Assembly: GCF_005519465.1 (NCBI RefSeq) | Contig: NZ_CP027858.1 | Location: forward strand, 4,898,001 to 4,962,000 | Length of the DNA: 64,000 nucleotides | Origin: Streptomyces clavuligerus | Lineage (GTDB): Bacteria; Actinomycetota; Actinomycetes; Streptomycetales; Streptomycetaceae | Reading direction: 5' to 3' | Shown: in pieces, positions 25,276 through 33,298 of the stretch | Numbering within the stretch: position 1 is the first letter of the stretch | How the letters are laid out: every line of letters begins with the position of its first letter | Program-made: the position numbers and the translations under genes | The notes under the pieces: generated by a model | Told to the model about the DNA's origin: nothing | What the model saw: the letters and a program-made list of their open reading frames with translations, nothing else | Databases searched by the model: none

Positions 25276-26076
25276 TCAGTGGATCTCCTTCACCACCACA
25301 TCCAGCGCCCACGGCTGCCCGGCCCGCGCCGGTGCCTCCGCCTCCACGACATGGCCCAGATCCCGCAGCGCCCCGACCAGTTCGGCGGGGCGCCGGGGCC
25401 GGGCACCGGAGACCAGCAGATCCCGGACGATCCGGCCCTTGGTCGCCTTGTTGAAGTGGCTGACGACCGAGCGCTTCTCCACCCCGTCGACGATCTGTGC
25501 GTGCAGCACCCGCACGGTCGCCGTCCGTCCCGCCAGCTCCCCCTTCGGCTTCCACGCCGCCGCATACGCGGACGACCGCAGATCCAGCACCAGCCCGCTG
25601 CCCGCCGCCTCCGGCAGGGCCGCGGCCATCGGCGCCCGCCAGTGCGCCCCGAGCGCGCCGAGACCGGGCAGCTTCACCCCCATCGAGCAGCGGTACGACG
25701 GAATCCGGTCACCGATGCGCACCGCGCCCCACAGCCCCGAGAACACCAGCAGCGAGGCGCGCGCCCGCCGCCGGGCGCCGGGCTCCAGGGTGGCGAGGCC
25801 GAGGGCGTCGTAGAGCACCCCCGTGTAGATGTCACCGGCGGGGCGGGCCCCCGCCGTCCGCAGCCCGGCGTTCTTCGCAATCTCGCCGCTCAGCCCTTCG
25901 CTCAGCCCGAGCACCGTCCGCGCCTTCTCCGTGTCGGCGGCGCACAGCTCCACCAGCTCGTCCAGCACCGCCGCCCGTGCCTTCGCCAGCGCGGGCAGCG
26001 ACAGCGACTCCGGCTTCAGCGGGGCCCCCCGCCCCGACGCGGCCTTGCCCTCGGACGGCGGCAACAGTACGAGCAC
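25276..26076 (-). CDS. yaaA: YaaA-family peroxide-stress protein
   Basis: YaaA (DUF328/UPF0246) protein of 266 residues. In E. coli the homologue lowers intracellular free iron during peroxide stress and binds DNA; the biochemical mechanism is unclear. Family signatures are MLVLLPPSEGKA at the N-terminus, DIYTGVLYDALG, FSGLWGAVRIGDRIPSYRCSMGVKLPGLG, and HFNKATKGRIVRDLL with the KxxKG helix-hairpin-helix-like element near residue 210. GTG 26076 is the start. Monocistronic, transcribed leftward away from the ribonuclease gene. Confidence 0.93.
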   Translation of the reverse strand: MLVLLPPSEGKAASGRGAPLKPESLSLPALAKARAAVLDELVELCAADTEKARTVLGLSEGLSGEIAKNAGLRTAGARPAGDIYTGVLYDALGLATLEPGARRRARASLLVFSGLWGAVRIGDRIPSYRCSMGVKLPGLGALGAHWRAPMAAALPEAAGSGLVLDLRSSAYAAAWKPKGELAGRTATVRVLHAQIVDGVEKRSVVSHFNKATKGRIVRDLLVSGARPRRPAELVGALRDLGHVVEAEAPARAGQPWALDVVVKEIH

Positions 26077-26465
26077 GGACTCTCCTCATGGCGGGCGCCC
26101 GGCGCCGGGGGAGGTGGGGCGCGGGCGGGGAACGGGGCGACGGTTTCTCCGCCCGTACGCTTCCGGTACGTGCGGTTCCGTCCCGCGCCAGGGTACGCGG
26201 CCCACCCCGGTCGCGGCCCCGCCCCGCTTCTGCCCTGCCCGTGCCGTGTCCCTGCCCCGCGCCACGGCGCGCGGTGACGGGCGCCCCCGCGGCCACCCGT
26301 GCGGGTGAACCGCGCACATCACGTCCGGAACGGATGGCTCCACCCCCTTTCCCCCGGCCACAGCGCGGAGATGCCCTCCCGCCAGAGATCCCGGGGCACC
26401 GCCCTCCCCACCCCGTCCGGAGCCCCGGAGTGCCCGGCACCCCCGCCGGACCTACGCTCGGTGCC
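26077..26465. other. divergent promoter region, no gene seen
   Basis: 389 bp between the divergent yaaA and RNB ribonuclease genes. Open frames on both strands lack ribosome-binding sites and have atypical codon use. No clear dyad or repeat stands out. Confidence 0.4.
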
Positions 26466-27920
26466 ATGCCCCGCCGCCCGATCCGCACCACCGGCGCAGC
26501 CGAGGCCCCGCTGACCGCGGCCCTGCGGGCCCTGCGGTCGGACCTCCAGGTGCCCGGTGGCTTCCCGGACGCCGTGCTCGCCGAGGCCACCGCGGCGGCG
26601 GACCACCCGCGCCTCCCGGAGACGGACGTCACCGACCTCCCCTTCTTCACCGTCGACCCGCCCGAGTCCACCGACCTCGACCAGGCCATGCACCTCGCCC
26701 GCCACGACTCCGGCTACCGCGTCCACTACGCCATCGCCGACATCGCCGCCTTCGTCACCCCCGGCGGCGCCGTCGACACCGAGGCCCACCGCCGGGTCCA
26801 GACCCTCTACTTCCCCGACACCACCGTCCCCCTGCATCCGCCCGTCCTCTCCGAGAACGCCGCGAGCCTCCTCCCCGGCCGCACCGTCCCCGCTCTCCTG
26901 TGGCGCATCGACCTCGACGCCGAGGGACGCACCGTCGCCGCCGATGTACGCCGCGCCCTCGTCCGCAGCAGGGCCCGGCTCGACTACGAGACCGCCCAGG
27001 GGCTCATCGACACCAGCACCGCCGAAAAGCCGCTGGCCCTGCTCCGCACCGTCGGACTGCTCCGCCAGGCCCTGGAGCGGGAGCGCGGCGGGATCTCCCT
27101 CCAGGTCCCCGAACAGGAGATCGTCGAGGAGGACGGCGGCTACCGCCCCGCCTACCGCGCGCTCCGGCCCGTCGACGGCTGGAACGCCCAGATCTCCCTG
27201 CTCACCGGGATGACCGCCGCCGAAATCATGACGGCCACCGGAACCGGCATCCTGCGCACCCTGCCGCTCGCCCCCGACGGCGCCGTGACCCGGCTGCGCC
27301 ACGCCGCGAAAGCCCTCCGTATCAACTGGCCCCACCATGTCGCCTACGCGGACGTCGTCCGCTCCCTCAACCCGCGGGACCCCCGCCACGCCGCCTTTCT
27401 CCAGGAGTGCACCGGACTGCTGCGGGGCGCGGGCTACACCGTCTTCACCGGCGGCCGTATCCCCACCCCCTCCGTCCACGCGGCGGTGGCGGCGGAGTAC
27501 ACCCACTGCACCGCGCCGCTGCGCCGCCTCGTCGACCGCTACGCCTCCGAGCTGTGCGTCGTCGCCTGCGCCGGAGCGGGTATCCCCGAGTGGGTCCTCG
27601 CCGCGCTCGACGACCTCCCGGAGGAGATGGCGGGCGGCGCCCGCCGGGCGAACGCCGTCGAGCGCGCCTGCGTCGACCTCGTCGAGACGGCCGTGCTCCA
27701 GGACCGGGTCGGCGAACTCTTCGACGCCTGCGTCATCGACGTCCACGAGCGCGACCCCGCCGCCGGGACCGTCCATCTGGAGGACCCCGCCGTGGTCGGC
27801 GCGGTCGAGAGCGACCGCCCCCTGCCGTTGGGGGAGCGCGTCCGGGTCCGTCTCACCCGGGCGGGCCCGGTGGAACCGGCGGACCCGCAGCAGGCGAAGG
27901 TCCTCTTCACCACCGTCTGA
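26466..27920 (+). CDS. RNB-domain 3'-5' exoribonuclease (RNase II/R family)
   Basis: 484-residue member of the RNase II superfamily. The RNB catalytic core carries the metal-binding Asp cluster in DPPESTDLDQAMH (about residues 67-79), IADIAAFV, the LLPGRTVPALLW loop and, near the C-terminal side, HCTAPLRRLVDRYA. It is shorter than RNase R: no N-terminal helix-turn-helix or cold-shock domains and only a short C-terminal beta domain, the shape common in actinobacteria. Substrate presumed single-stranded RNA or tRNA ends. ATG 26466 gives the usual MPRRPIR start. Monocistronic. Confidence 0.93.
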   Translation: MPRRPIRTTGAAEAPLTAALRALRSDLQVPGGFPDAVLAEATAAADHPRLPETDVTDLPFFTVDPPESTDLDQAMHLARHDSGYRVHYAIADIAAFVTPGGAVDTEAHRRVQTLYFPDTTVPLHPPVLSENAASLLPGRTVPALLWRIDLDAEGRTVAADVRRALVRSRARLDYETAQGLIDTSTAEKPLALLRTVGLLRQALERERGGISLQVPEQEIVEEDGGYRPAYRALRPVDGWNAQISLLTGMTAAEIMTATGTGILRTLPLAPDGAVTRLRHAAKALRINWPHHVAYADVVRSLNPRDPRHAAFLQECTGLLRGAGYTVFTGGRIPTPSVHAAVAAEYTHCTAPLRRLVDRYASELCVVACAGAGIPEWVLAALDDLPEEMAGGARRANAVERACVDLVETAVLQDRVGELFDACVIDVHERDPAAGTVHLEDPAVVGAVESDRPLPLGERVRVRLTRAGPVEPADPQQAKVLFTTV

Positions 27921-27947
27921 GACCCGTTCGCAACCGTCTGAGCCCAG

Positions 27948-28032
27948 CCCGGCCCCGCGCACCCCCACCCGTGGACTCATCCTTTCCGAGCCCCGCCCGG
28001 CCCCGCGCCCGCCCGTGGACTCATCCCTTCCG
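27948..28032. repeat. direct repeat at a gene end
   Basis: About 40 bp (CCCGGCCCCGCGC, then CACCCGTGGACTCATCC) at 27948-27988 recurs at 27996-28032 with a 4-nt gap. The second copy overlaps the last codons of the leftward PH-like gene. Confidence 0.75.
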
Positions 28033-28623
28033 CGCCCGGGCCGGCCCGACGGCCGCCACCAGCGCCGCAGGGTCGTCCGCGTGGAATCGGACCGTGGTCG
28101 CCGTGCCGCGTCTCCCCAGCGGCCGTATGTAGGGGACCGGCGCGGCCAGCTCCACCGTCACCGTCGTCTGCCCGCCGACGATCAGCTCTAGCGAGCCGTC
28201 CTCCCGCGGCTGTATCAGCTTCCCCTCGGGATACCGCCGGTCCACCCGTATCTCCCGGACCTCCTCCGCCGACAGCCGCAGATCGAACAGCGCGCCGTAC
28301 CGGATGCGCAGCCCCCCGTCGGCCTCGGCCACATGCGGCCGTACGACACAGGCCGCGTGCAGCCCGACCATCATCACCACCCCGTACACATGGACGACCA
28401 CCAGCAATCGATGGACGAACGGCCAGGGGACGAGCACGGCGAACACCACCCCCTCGACCACCGACACCGCGATGAGGCCCCACACCATCGCCGTCTGCGG
28501 ACCGGTGTACGCCGCCGGGTGCGCCCCCGGCCCGACGCCGTGCCGCCGCCGGGCCACCCAGAGCCCCAGACTGCGCAGGGCCCGCAGCTCATGGACGAGC
28601 AGCCGCCGCGCCCCCCGCCTCAC
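28021..28623 (-). CDS. membrane-anchored PH-like domain protein
   Basis: 200-residue protein of unknown function. A basic N-terminus (RRGARRLLVHELRALRSLG) is followed by two membrane helices (about residues 38-65 and 70-92, AMVWGLIAVSVVEGVVF and VVVHVYGVVMMVGLH), then a C-terminal beta-rich domain with RIRYGALFDLRLSAEEVREI and TVTVELAAPVPYI, resembling bacterial PH-like domains placed after membrane pairs. GTG 28623 overlaps the MerR stop (GTGA), so it is translationally coupled to the regulator and may be under its control. No catalytic motif. Confidence 0.85.
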   Translation of the reverse strand: MRRGARRLLVHELRALRSLGLWVARRRHGVGPGAHPAAYTGPQTAMVWGLIAVSVVEGVVFAVLVPWPFVHRLLVVVHVYGVVMMVGLHAACVVRPHVAEADGGLRIRYGALFDLRLSAEEVREIRVDRRYPEGKLIQPREDGSLELIVGGQTTVTVELAAPVPYIRPLGRRGTATTVRFHADDPAALVAAVGPARARKG

Positions 28624-29495
28624 AACGACCCCCGCGCACGCTCCGCCAGAAGTTGCACCATCCGCCGGACCACCATCGCCTGTGCGGGAGCGAAGTCCGC
28701 GAGGAACGCCTCCCCGACACTTTCGCCGAAGAACTCGGCGAAGCTCTCGCCGAGCCCCTGGGCCCGCTCCTTTCCCTTCCCCCTCTCCTCCCTCTCCTCT
28801 TCTTCCTCTCCCTCCTCCCCTTCCTCTGGTGGCTCCCGGCCGCTCTCGGCCAGCAGCCGCAGCATCTCGTCCGGCATCGCGTCCGCCAGCTCCCGCGCCA
28901 GCCACTCGATCCGCGGATCGCCCGTCCCGGCGTCCGCGAGCGCGTCCAGCCTCCGGTACAGGGCCTCCACCCGGGCCGCTGTCCCGGGGTCGTCGGCGAG
29001 GGGCTGCAACCCCGCGAAGATCCGCGTCCGCTCCTCCTCCGGCAGCAGTGCGTCGAACAGGACCAGATGGGCGCGGTCCTTGGCCGCGATCGGCGACTCC
29101 GTCGGCCCGAGCGCTCTGAGCAGCCCCGCCAGCTCCTCCGACACCGGCCCCTCGACGGGCAGCAACCCCGCCCGGGCCTGCTCCAACAGCACCGCCAGCC
29201 GCTCCCGCCCGACGGCGATCGCCGTCTGCTGCCGCTCCAGATCCGCGTCCAGCTCCTCCAACACCTCCACCAGCTCCCGCCCGGACTCGTCCGCCAGGAC
29301 GTCCCGCACCTCCGCGAGCCCGAGCCCCAACGCGGTCAGCCTGCGGATCCGGGCCAGTGTCATGGCATGCCGCAGCCCGTAGTCCCGATAGCCGTTGGCC
29401 AGGCGGACGGGCTCGGGCAGCAGCCCGAGACGGTGGTAATGGCGTACGGTCCGGGGCGTCACCCCGGCCAGCTCCGCGAGCTCTCCGATCCTCAT
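28620..29495 (-). CDS. MerR-family transcriptional regulator
   Basis: 291-residue MerR regulator. The winged helix-turn-helix is RIGELAELAGVTPRTVRHYHRLGLLPEPVR, followed by the dimerisation helix with LGLGLAEVRDVLADESG. The long C-terminal part (about 100-290) is helical and probably ligand-sensing; it contains an acidic/basic run of about 20 residues (EEGEEGEEEEEREERGKGKE) encoded by a 61-nt polypyrimidine tract on the other strand. ATG 29495 is preferred over 29513: the latter overlaps a MerR-type operator, and with 29495 the mRNA could be leaderless. Coupled to the PH-like membrane protein. Confidence 0.88.
   Translation of the reverse strand: MRIGELAELAGVTPRTVRHYHRLGLLPEPVRLANGYRDYGLRHAMTLARIRRLTALGLGLAEVRDVLADESGRELVEVLEELDADLERQQTAIAVGRERLAVLLEQARAGLLPVEGPVSEELAGLLRALGPTESPIAAKDRAHLVLFDALLPEEERTRIFAGLQPLADDPGTAARVEALYRRLDALADAGTGDPRIEWLARELADAMPDEMLRLLAESGREPPEEGEEGEEEEEREERGKGKERAQGLGESFAEFFGESVGEAFLADFAPAQAMVVRRMVQLLAERARGSL
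28767..28827. repeat. 61-nt uninterrupted polypyrimidine tract
   Basis: All C or T on the + strand from 28767 to 28827, inside the merR coding region, where it encodes a Glu/Gly/Arg/Lys-rich segment. Such purine/pyrimidine strand bias can favour triplex structure. Confidence 0.95.
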
Positions 29496-29501
29496 GAGTC
29501 C

Positions 29502-29532
29502 AGTGGAAACCATGACGTCGCGACAAGGTCAA
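29502..29532 (-). promoter_or_regulatory. MerR-type promoter with dyad in a 19-bp spacer
   Basis: Reading leftward: TTGACC (29532-29527), a 19-bp spacer, then TCCACT (29507-29502), a weak -10. The spacer region holds ACCTTG, 9 nt, CATGGT (5 of 6 pairs), the layout of MerR-activated promoters. The ATG at 29495 follows 6 nt after the -10. Confidence 0.45.
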
Positions 29533-29572
29533 CGTCTCATCCGTCCCGGCCCGCCAGGTACCATGGTCGACA

Positions 29573-29982
29573 CGGCAGACGAGCCGGGCGGACGGCCGCG
29601 TGGGGATCCCTGTGATCCTCCCGAGGAACGTCCGGGCTCCACAGGGCAGGGTGGTGGGTAACGCCCACCCGGGGTGACCCGCGGGACAGTGCCACAGAGA
29701 ACAGACCGCCGGGGACCTCGGTCCTCGGTAAGGGTGAAACGGTGGTGTAAGAGACCACCAGTGCCCAGGGTGACCTGGGCAGCTAGGTAAACCCCACCCG
29801 GAGCAAGGTCAAGAGGGGCCGCGCGAGCGGCCCTGCGCGAACGTTCGAGGGCTGCCCGCCCGAGTTCGCGGGTAGACCGCACGAGGCCGGTGGCAACACC
29901 GGTCCTAGATGGATGGCCGTCACCCCGACGACCGCGAGGTCCCGGGGTACAGAACCCGGCGTATGTCCCGGCTCGTCTGCCC
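29573..29982 (+). ncRNA. rnpB: RNase P RNA
   Basis: Catalytic RNA of RNase P, which matures tRNA 5' ends; bacterial class A. Conserved blocks in order: GAGGAACGTCCGGGCTCCAC (CR I, from about 29622), ACAGTGCCACAGAGAACAGA, GGTAAGGGTGAAACGGTGG, GGTAAACCCCACCCGGAGCAA, the GGTGGCAACACC hairpin, TAGATGGATG and ACAGAACCCGGCGTA (CR V). The ends pair as helix P1: GGCAGACGAGCCGGG (29574-29588) with CCCGGCTCGTCTGCC (29967-29981). Ends are therefore placed within a few bases. It is divergent from merR and followed by a strong terminator. Confidence 0.96.
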
Positions 29983-29989
29983 CTCAAGG

Positions 29990-30027
29990 GCCTTTGACCA
30001 GCGAAATCGCAGGTCAAAGGCTTTTTT
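29990..30027 (+). terminator. intrinsic terminator of rnpB
   Basis: GCCTTTGACC, 12-nt loop, GGTCAAAGGC, then six T's (30022-30027). The only classical Rho-independent terminator with a T-run in the window. Confidence 0.95.
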
Positions 30028-30355
30028 CTGGTTTATGGACCAAGTCGCGCCGCCACTGCGCCGGGGCGGCTGGGAAAACAGCGGACGGAAGCGGCGATCA
30101 CCGGCCCGGCCAGCAGCCCGATCACGGTGGCCATGAGCGCCACCCCGGTCCCGTCCCCACGCCCGGAACTCCCCGCCGCCCGCCCGCGTTCCCTCAGCAG
30201 TCCACGTCTGCCCGGTGCCCCGCTCGACGTCGTCCGGTGCCCCGCTCGAACAGAGGGCGTCCCCTCCGTGAACCGTTTTCCGGATGGCTCCGTAAGCCGG
30301 GTGCGGCGGACGCCCGCATGACGGGGACGTACGCAGGAAGGGACGGAATGTACGC
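30028..30355. other. gap after rnpB, no firm gene
   Basis: 328 bp with moderate repeats. On the minus strand a frame ending at about 30035 reads MATVIGLLAGPVIAAS, a hydrophobic stretch with good third-position G/C, but the rest of the frame has poor codon use and no ribosome-binding site. I do not call it. Confidence 0.4.
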
Positions 30356-31096
30356 ATGATGAGCCATACGGTCGGCACGGCGGCAGCCGCCGCGCCCCGG
30401 CATTTCACGATGGACTTACCGGACGCCTGGTGGACATTCGACCTCGACCCGGGAACGCGGGACGCGTCGGTCCGCCGGTATGTGGAGGAGCAGGCACGTG
30501 GGCGGCCCGTCGGCCGTGCGCTGCTCGACCGGGTGGTCCGGATGGCACACGGAGCCGTGCGGGACGCCGCCGCGCGCCGGGCGCTGCGGGCGGCGGGGCT
30601 CGTGATGTTCCTCCCCGAGGGGTCCCTCCTCTTCGCGACCACCGTGGTGACCCGGGTCGCGCCCCCGGCGGACCCCTCGGCGGACCTCGCCGAGCTGCTG
30701 CTGCCGGTACTGCGGCGGAACGAGCACGACGGTGCGCACGAGGACCCCGGGGCGGACCGCCGCGTGACCCGTATCGCGACCCCCGTCCTCCCGGGGCTGG
30801 GGCCCGTCGGCAGGGTCATCGGCATCGAGGACGTCCAGCTCGGCTGCCCGGACGCCGACTGCGGCCTCGGTGAATCCATCCCCATGGCGCTGATGCACAC
30901 GGTGGTGCCCGTACCGCACAGCCGGGAGTTCCTGGTGATCTCCAGCGCCACACCCAATCTGAGCCTGACGGAGGAGTTCCACGAACTCTTCGCGGCCATC
31001 GGCGGCTCCCTCCGGTTCGTCCCCGACCCATGGCGCGGTCAGGACGACGGCACCGGTGCGGACGCCACCGAATCCGGAGGAACCGACCGTGTGTGA
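30356..31096 (+). CDS. hypothetical protein
   Basis: 246 residues, not recognised. The N-terminus after a short Ala-rich stretch has FTMDLPDAWWTFDLDPGTRD; the middle is a helical segment rich in Arg/Ala (RYVEEQARGRPVGRALLDRV) followed by beta-type strands, AGLVMFLPEGSLLFATTVVTRV and PHSREFLVISSATPN. No signal peptide, membrane helix or catalytic motif. Start ATG 30356 or 30359, both without a strong ribosome-binding site. It converges on an ECF sigma factor gene, ending 15 bp from it. The mixed pattern suggests a cytoplasmic alpha/beta protein; function unknown. Confidence 0.8.
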   Translation: MMSHTVGTAAAAAPRHFTMDLPDAWWTFDLDPGTRDASVRRYVEEQARGRPVGRALLDRVVRMAHGAVRDAAARRALRAAGLVMFLPEGSLLFATTVVTRVAPPADPSADLAELLLPVLRRNEHDGAHEDPGADRRVTRIATPVLPGLGPVGRVIGIEDVQLGCPDADCGLGESIPMALMHTVVPVPHSREFLVISSATPNLSLTEEFHELFAAIGGSLRFVPDPWRGQDDGTGADATESGGTDRV

Positions 31097-31111
31097 CGGT
31101 TCGGGCACCGC

Positions 31112-31768
31112 TCAGACGGCTGTCAGCCCACGGTTCGTCAGCCCCGCGCGCAGCGCCCGGATCGCATAGTGCGTCCGCGACTTGACCGTCCCCGGCGGCA
31201 CCCCGAGGGCCAGCGCCGTCTGCCGGACGCTGCGCCCCAGGTAGTACACGTGGAGCAGCACCTCCTGCTGATAGGGCGCGAGGTCCCGCAGGGCGTCGAC
31301 CACCACATGCGAGGTGAGCGTGTGATCGACCCCGTCGGACACGGGCAGGCCCGCGAGCGGCGGAGCGCCCTCCTCCGGCGGGCGTGCGCGGCGCACCCGA
31401 TGGTCGTCGATCACCAGATTGCGGATGACGGTGAACAGCCAGGGCCGCAGGGTCACGGTCGTGGGGTCCAGCTCGCCCGCGTGCTGCCAGGCGCGGAGGG
31501 CGGCCTCCTGGAAGACGTCCTCGGCCCGGTGCCAGTCGCCGCCGAGGAGCCGGGCCGCGAAGCGCAGCATGACCGAGCCGTGATGGGCGTAGAGGGCGCG
31601 CAGAAACTCCTCGCCGGGCGGACGCAGAAACTCCGCGCCGGACGGACGCGGCGACTCCGCCCTGGATGGACGCGGCGACTCCGCGCTGGGCGGACGTGGC
31701 GACTCCGCCCCGGACGAGTGCGCGAAATCCACGCCGGGCGGACGCGGGAACTCCTCGACAGGTGGCAT
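31112..31768 (-). CDS. ECF sigma factor with N-terminal octapeptide repeats
   Basis: RNA polymerase sigma factor of the extracytoplasmic-function class, 218 residues. Region sigma2 runs from FLRALYAHHGSVMLRF through DWHRAEDVFQEAALRAWQ and RPWLFTVIRNLVIDDHRV; sigma4 contains LAPYQQEVLLHVYYLGRSVRQTALALG and VPPGTVKSRTHYAIRAL. Before sigma2, residues 7-54 are six copies of an octapeptide such as SPRPSRAE, from 24-bp DNA repeats. ATG 31768 has GGAGGCGAG at the right distance. No anti-sigma gene is next to it: the downstream neighbour converges, and upstream is 500 bp of noncoding DNA. Regulon unknown. Confidence 0.9.
   Translation of the reverse strand: MPPVEEFPRPPGVDFAHSSGAESPRPPSAESPRPSRAESPRPSGAEFLRPPGEEFLRALYAHHGSVMLRFAARLLGGDWHRAEDVFQEAALRAWQHAGELDPTTVTLRPWLFTVIRNLVIDDHRVRRARPPEEGAPPLAGLPVSDGVDHTLTSHVVVDALRDLAPYQQEVLLHVYYLGRSVRQTALALGVPPGTVKSRTHYAIRALRAGLTNRGLTAV
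31591..31750. repeat. 24-bp tandem repeats within the sigma factor gene
   Basis: About six imperfect 24-bp units (pattern GGACGCGGCGACTCCGC) coding for the octapeptide repeat of residues 7-54 of the ECF sigma factor. Units 3 to 5 are the most alike. Confidence 0.8.
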
Positions 31769-32270
31769 GGGCTCGCCTCCGGTGCCGCCGTTCGGTACTT
31801 CTGTTGAACTGTGTACCGCCTGAGCCGCCGCCCGACCGGGCCCGTCGCCGCACGCAAGACGACCGAGTCCGTCCGGGCCCCCGGGCCCGTTCCCGGAGCC
31901 CACCGTGCCCCGGACGGGCCACACCGGACGGTCCGCTTCCCCGTCACCGCCCCATATGGCGCCCGTTTGATGCCCGTTCCGGTCGGAACGGGCCCGCACC
32001 CACCCCCGCCGCCCGGCCCCGGCGGCCGAATCCCGCGTGTCCCCGACCCGATGGGCAAAGCGGGGCCCGTTTTCCCCGCAAACAGGCATCCATCACTCCC
32101 GCACCCCCCTCAACTGCCCTCTGACCTGGGATGTCGCCACACCGCCCCGGGCAGAGTCGGGCGTCATACCGTCCGGAACGGATCGGTGTCGGACCCGCCG
32201 ACGGCGGTATAAAGCTCTGGTGGGCCCGCTCCGGGCCCGGGTGTCCGAACGGTCATGAAGGGAAAGCCAG
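31769..32270. other. divergent control region, one hairpin
   Basis: 502 bp between divergent sigma-factor and DeoR genes, no gene seen. GCCCGTTCC, GGTC, GGAACGGGC at 31972-31993 is a perfect 9-bp hairpin in mid-gap. TATAAA-like sequence occurs at 32208, about 60 bp before the DeoR start. Confidence 0.4.
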
Positions 32271-33035
32271 TTGATACGTTCGGAGGAACGGCATCAGCGA
32301 CTCCTCGCCGAGGCGCGCCGCCGGGGCCGCGTCGAAGTCACCGCCCTGGCCTCGGACTTCGGAGTCGCGCCGGAGACGATCCGCCGGGACCTGAGCGAGC
32401 TCGAACGCCGGGGGCTCGTGCGGCGCACGCACGGCGGTGCGTACCCGGTCGAGAGCGCCGGTTTTGAGACCTCCCTCGCGCAACGCGTCACCATGCACGT
32501 CGAGAACAAACGCCGGATCGCCGCCGAGGCCGTGAAACATCTCGGCGGCGCGGAGACGGTCTTCATCGACGAGGGCTACACCCCGCAGCTCCTCGCCGCG
32601 CTTCTGCCCACGGACCGTCCGCTGACGGTGGTGACGGCGTCACTCCCGACGGCCGCCGCCGTCGCCGAGTCGGCGAACATCACGGTGCTGCTGCTCGGCG
32701 GCCGGGTCCGGGCCCGGACCCTGGCCACCGTGGGCGCGTGGGCCTGCCAGATGCTGGACGGCTTCGTGATCGACCTGGCGTACATCGGTGCCAACGGCAT
32801 CTCGCGGGAGCACGGGCTCACCACGCCCGACTCGGTGGTGGCCGATGTGAAGGCCAAGGCGATCAAGGTGTCGCGGCGCCGGGTGTTCATGGGGCACCAC
32901 GGGAAGTTCGGCGCGGGCAGTTTCTGCCGCTTCGCCGATGTCACCGATTTTGAAGCGATCATCACGGACACGGGGCTGTCGAGCGCGGAGGCGCACCGCT
33001 ACTCCCTGCTCGGCCCGCAGGTCGTCCGGGTGTGA
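32271..33035 (+). CDS. DeoR-family repressor
   Basis: DeoR-type regulator of 254 residues. The N-terminal helix-turn-helix is RHQRLLAEARRRGRVEVTALASDFGVAPETIRRDLSELE, with the DeoR signature up to RTHGGAYPV; the C-terminal sugar-phosphate-sensing domain has RIAAEAVKHL, FIDEGYT, VTASLPTA, VLLLGGRV and LAYIGANGIS. The start is TTG 32271: GAAGGGAAA stands 5 nt upstream and no ATG/GTG is available before the conserved helix. It lies directly upstream of a polyol/sugar ABC operon in the same direction and probably represses it, perhaps via the 17-bp direct repeat at 33131. Confidence 0.92.
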   Translation: MIRSEERHQRLLAEARRRGRVEVTALASDFGVAPETIRRDLSELERRGLVRRTHGGAYPVESAGFETSLAQRVTMHVENKRRIAAEAVKHLGGAETVFIDEGYTPQLLAALLPTDRPLTVVTASLPTAAAVAESANITVLLLGGRVRARTLATVGAWACQMLDGFVIDLAYIGANGISREHGLTTPDSVVADVKAKAIKVSRRRVFMGHHGKFGAGSFCRFADVTDFEAIITDTGLSSAEAHRYSLLGPQVVRV

Positions 33036-33130
33036 TCCGGCCCGGTGCCCCGTCCGGTGGACCGCCGGGGCACCGAGGGCCACCCGGACGCCCACCCGGG
33101 ACGCCGTCCGGCCGTCCCGCGCTCCCCGGT

Positions 33131-33163
33131 CCATGGCAGGCGCACGGCCATGGCAGGCGCACG
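33131..33163. promoter_or_regulatory. 17-bp-period direct repeat, candidate DeoR site
   Basis: CCATGGCAGGCGCACG at 33131-33146 is repeated exactly at 33148-33163, one base apart, so the copies lie 1.6 helical turns from each other. It stands in the 263-bp gap between the DeoR gene and its probable target operon, 136 bp before the binding-protein start. Confidence 0.5.
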
Positions 33164-33298
33164 CTCACCACGTCCCCGCCCGCCGCTGCCCGTCCGCCCT
33201 CCACCACCCCGCCCATCCATCGACCCGTCCACCCATCCGTTCCGTTCCATTCCGTTCGGCGCCCCGATCGCCGGACGACGCGGGAGGCGCGCCCCCGG

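Noticed and set aside
30034..30200. Leftward frame with a hydrophobic MATVIGLLAGPVIAAS segment after rnpB
   Set aside because: Codon bias collapses after the hydrophobic stretch, the frame runs to the rnpB terminator, and no ribosome-binding site precedes the ATG.
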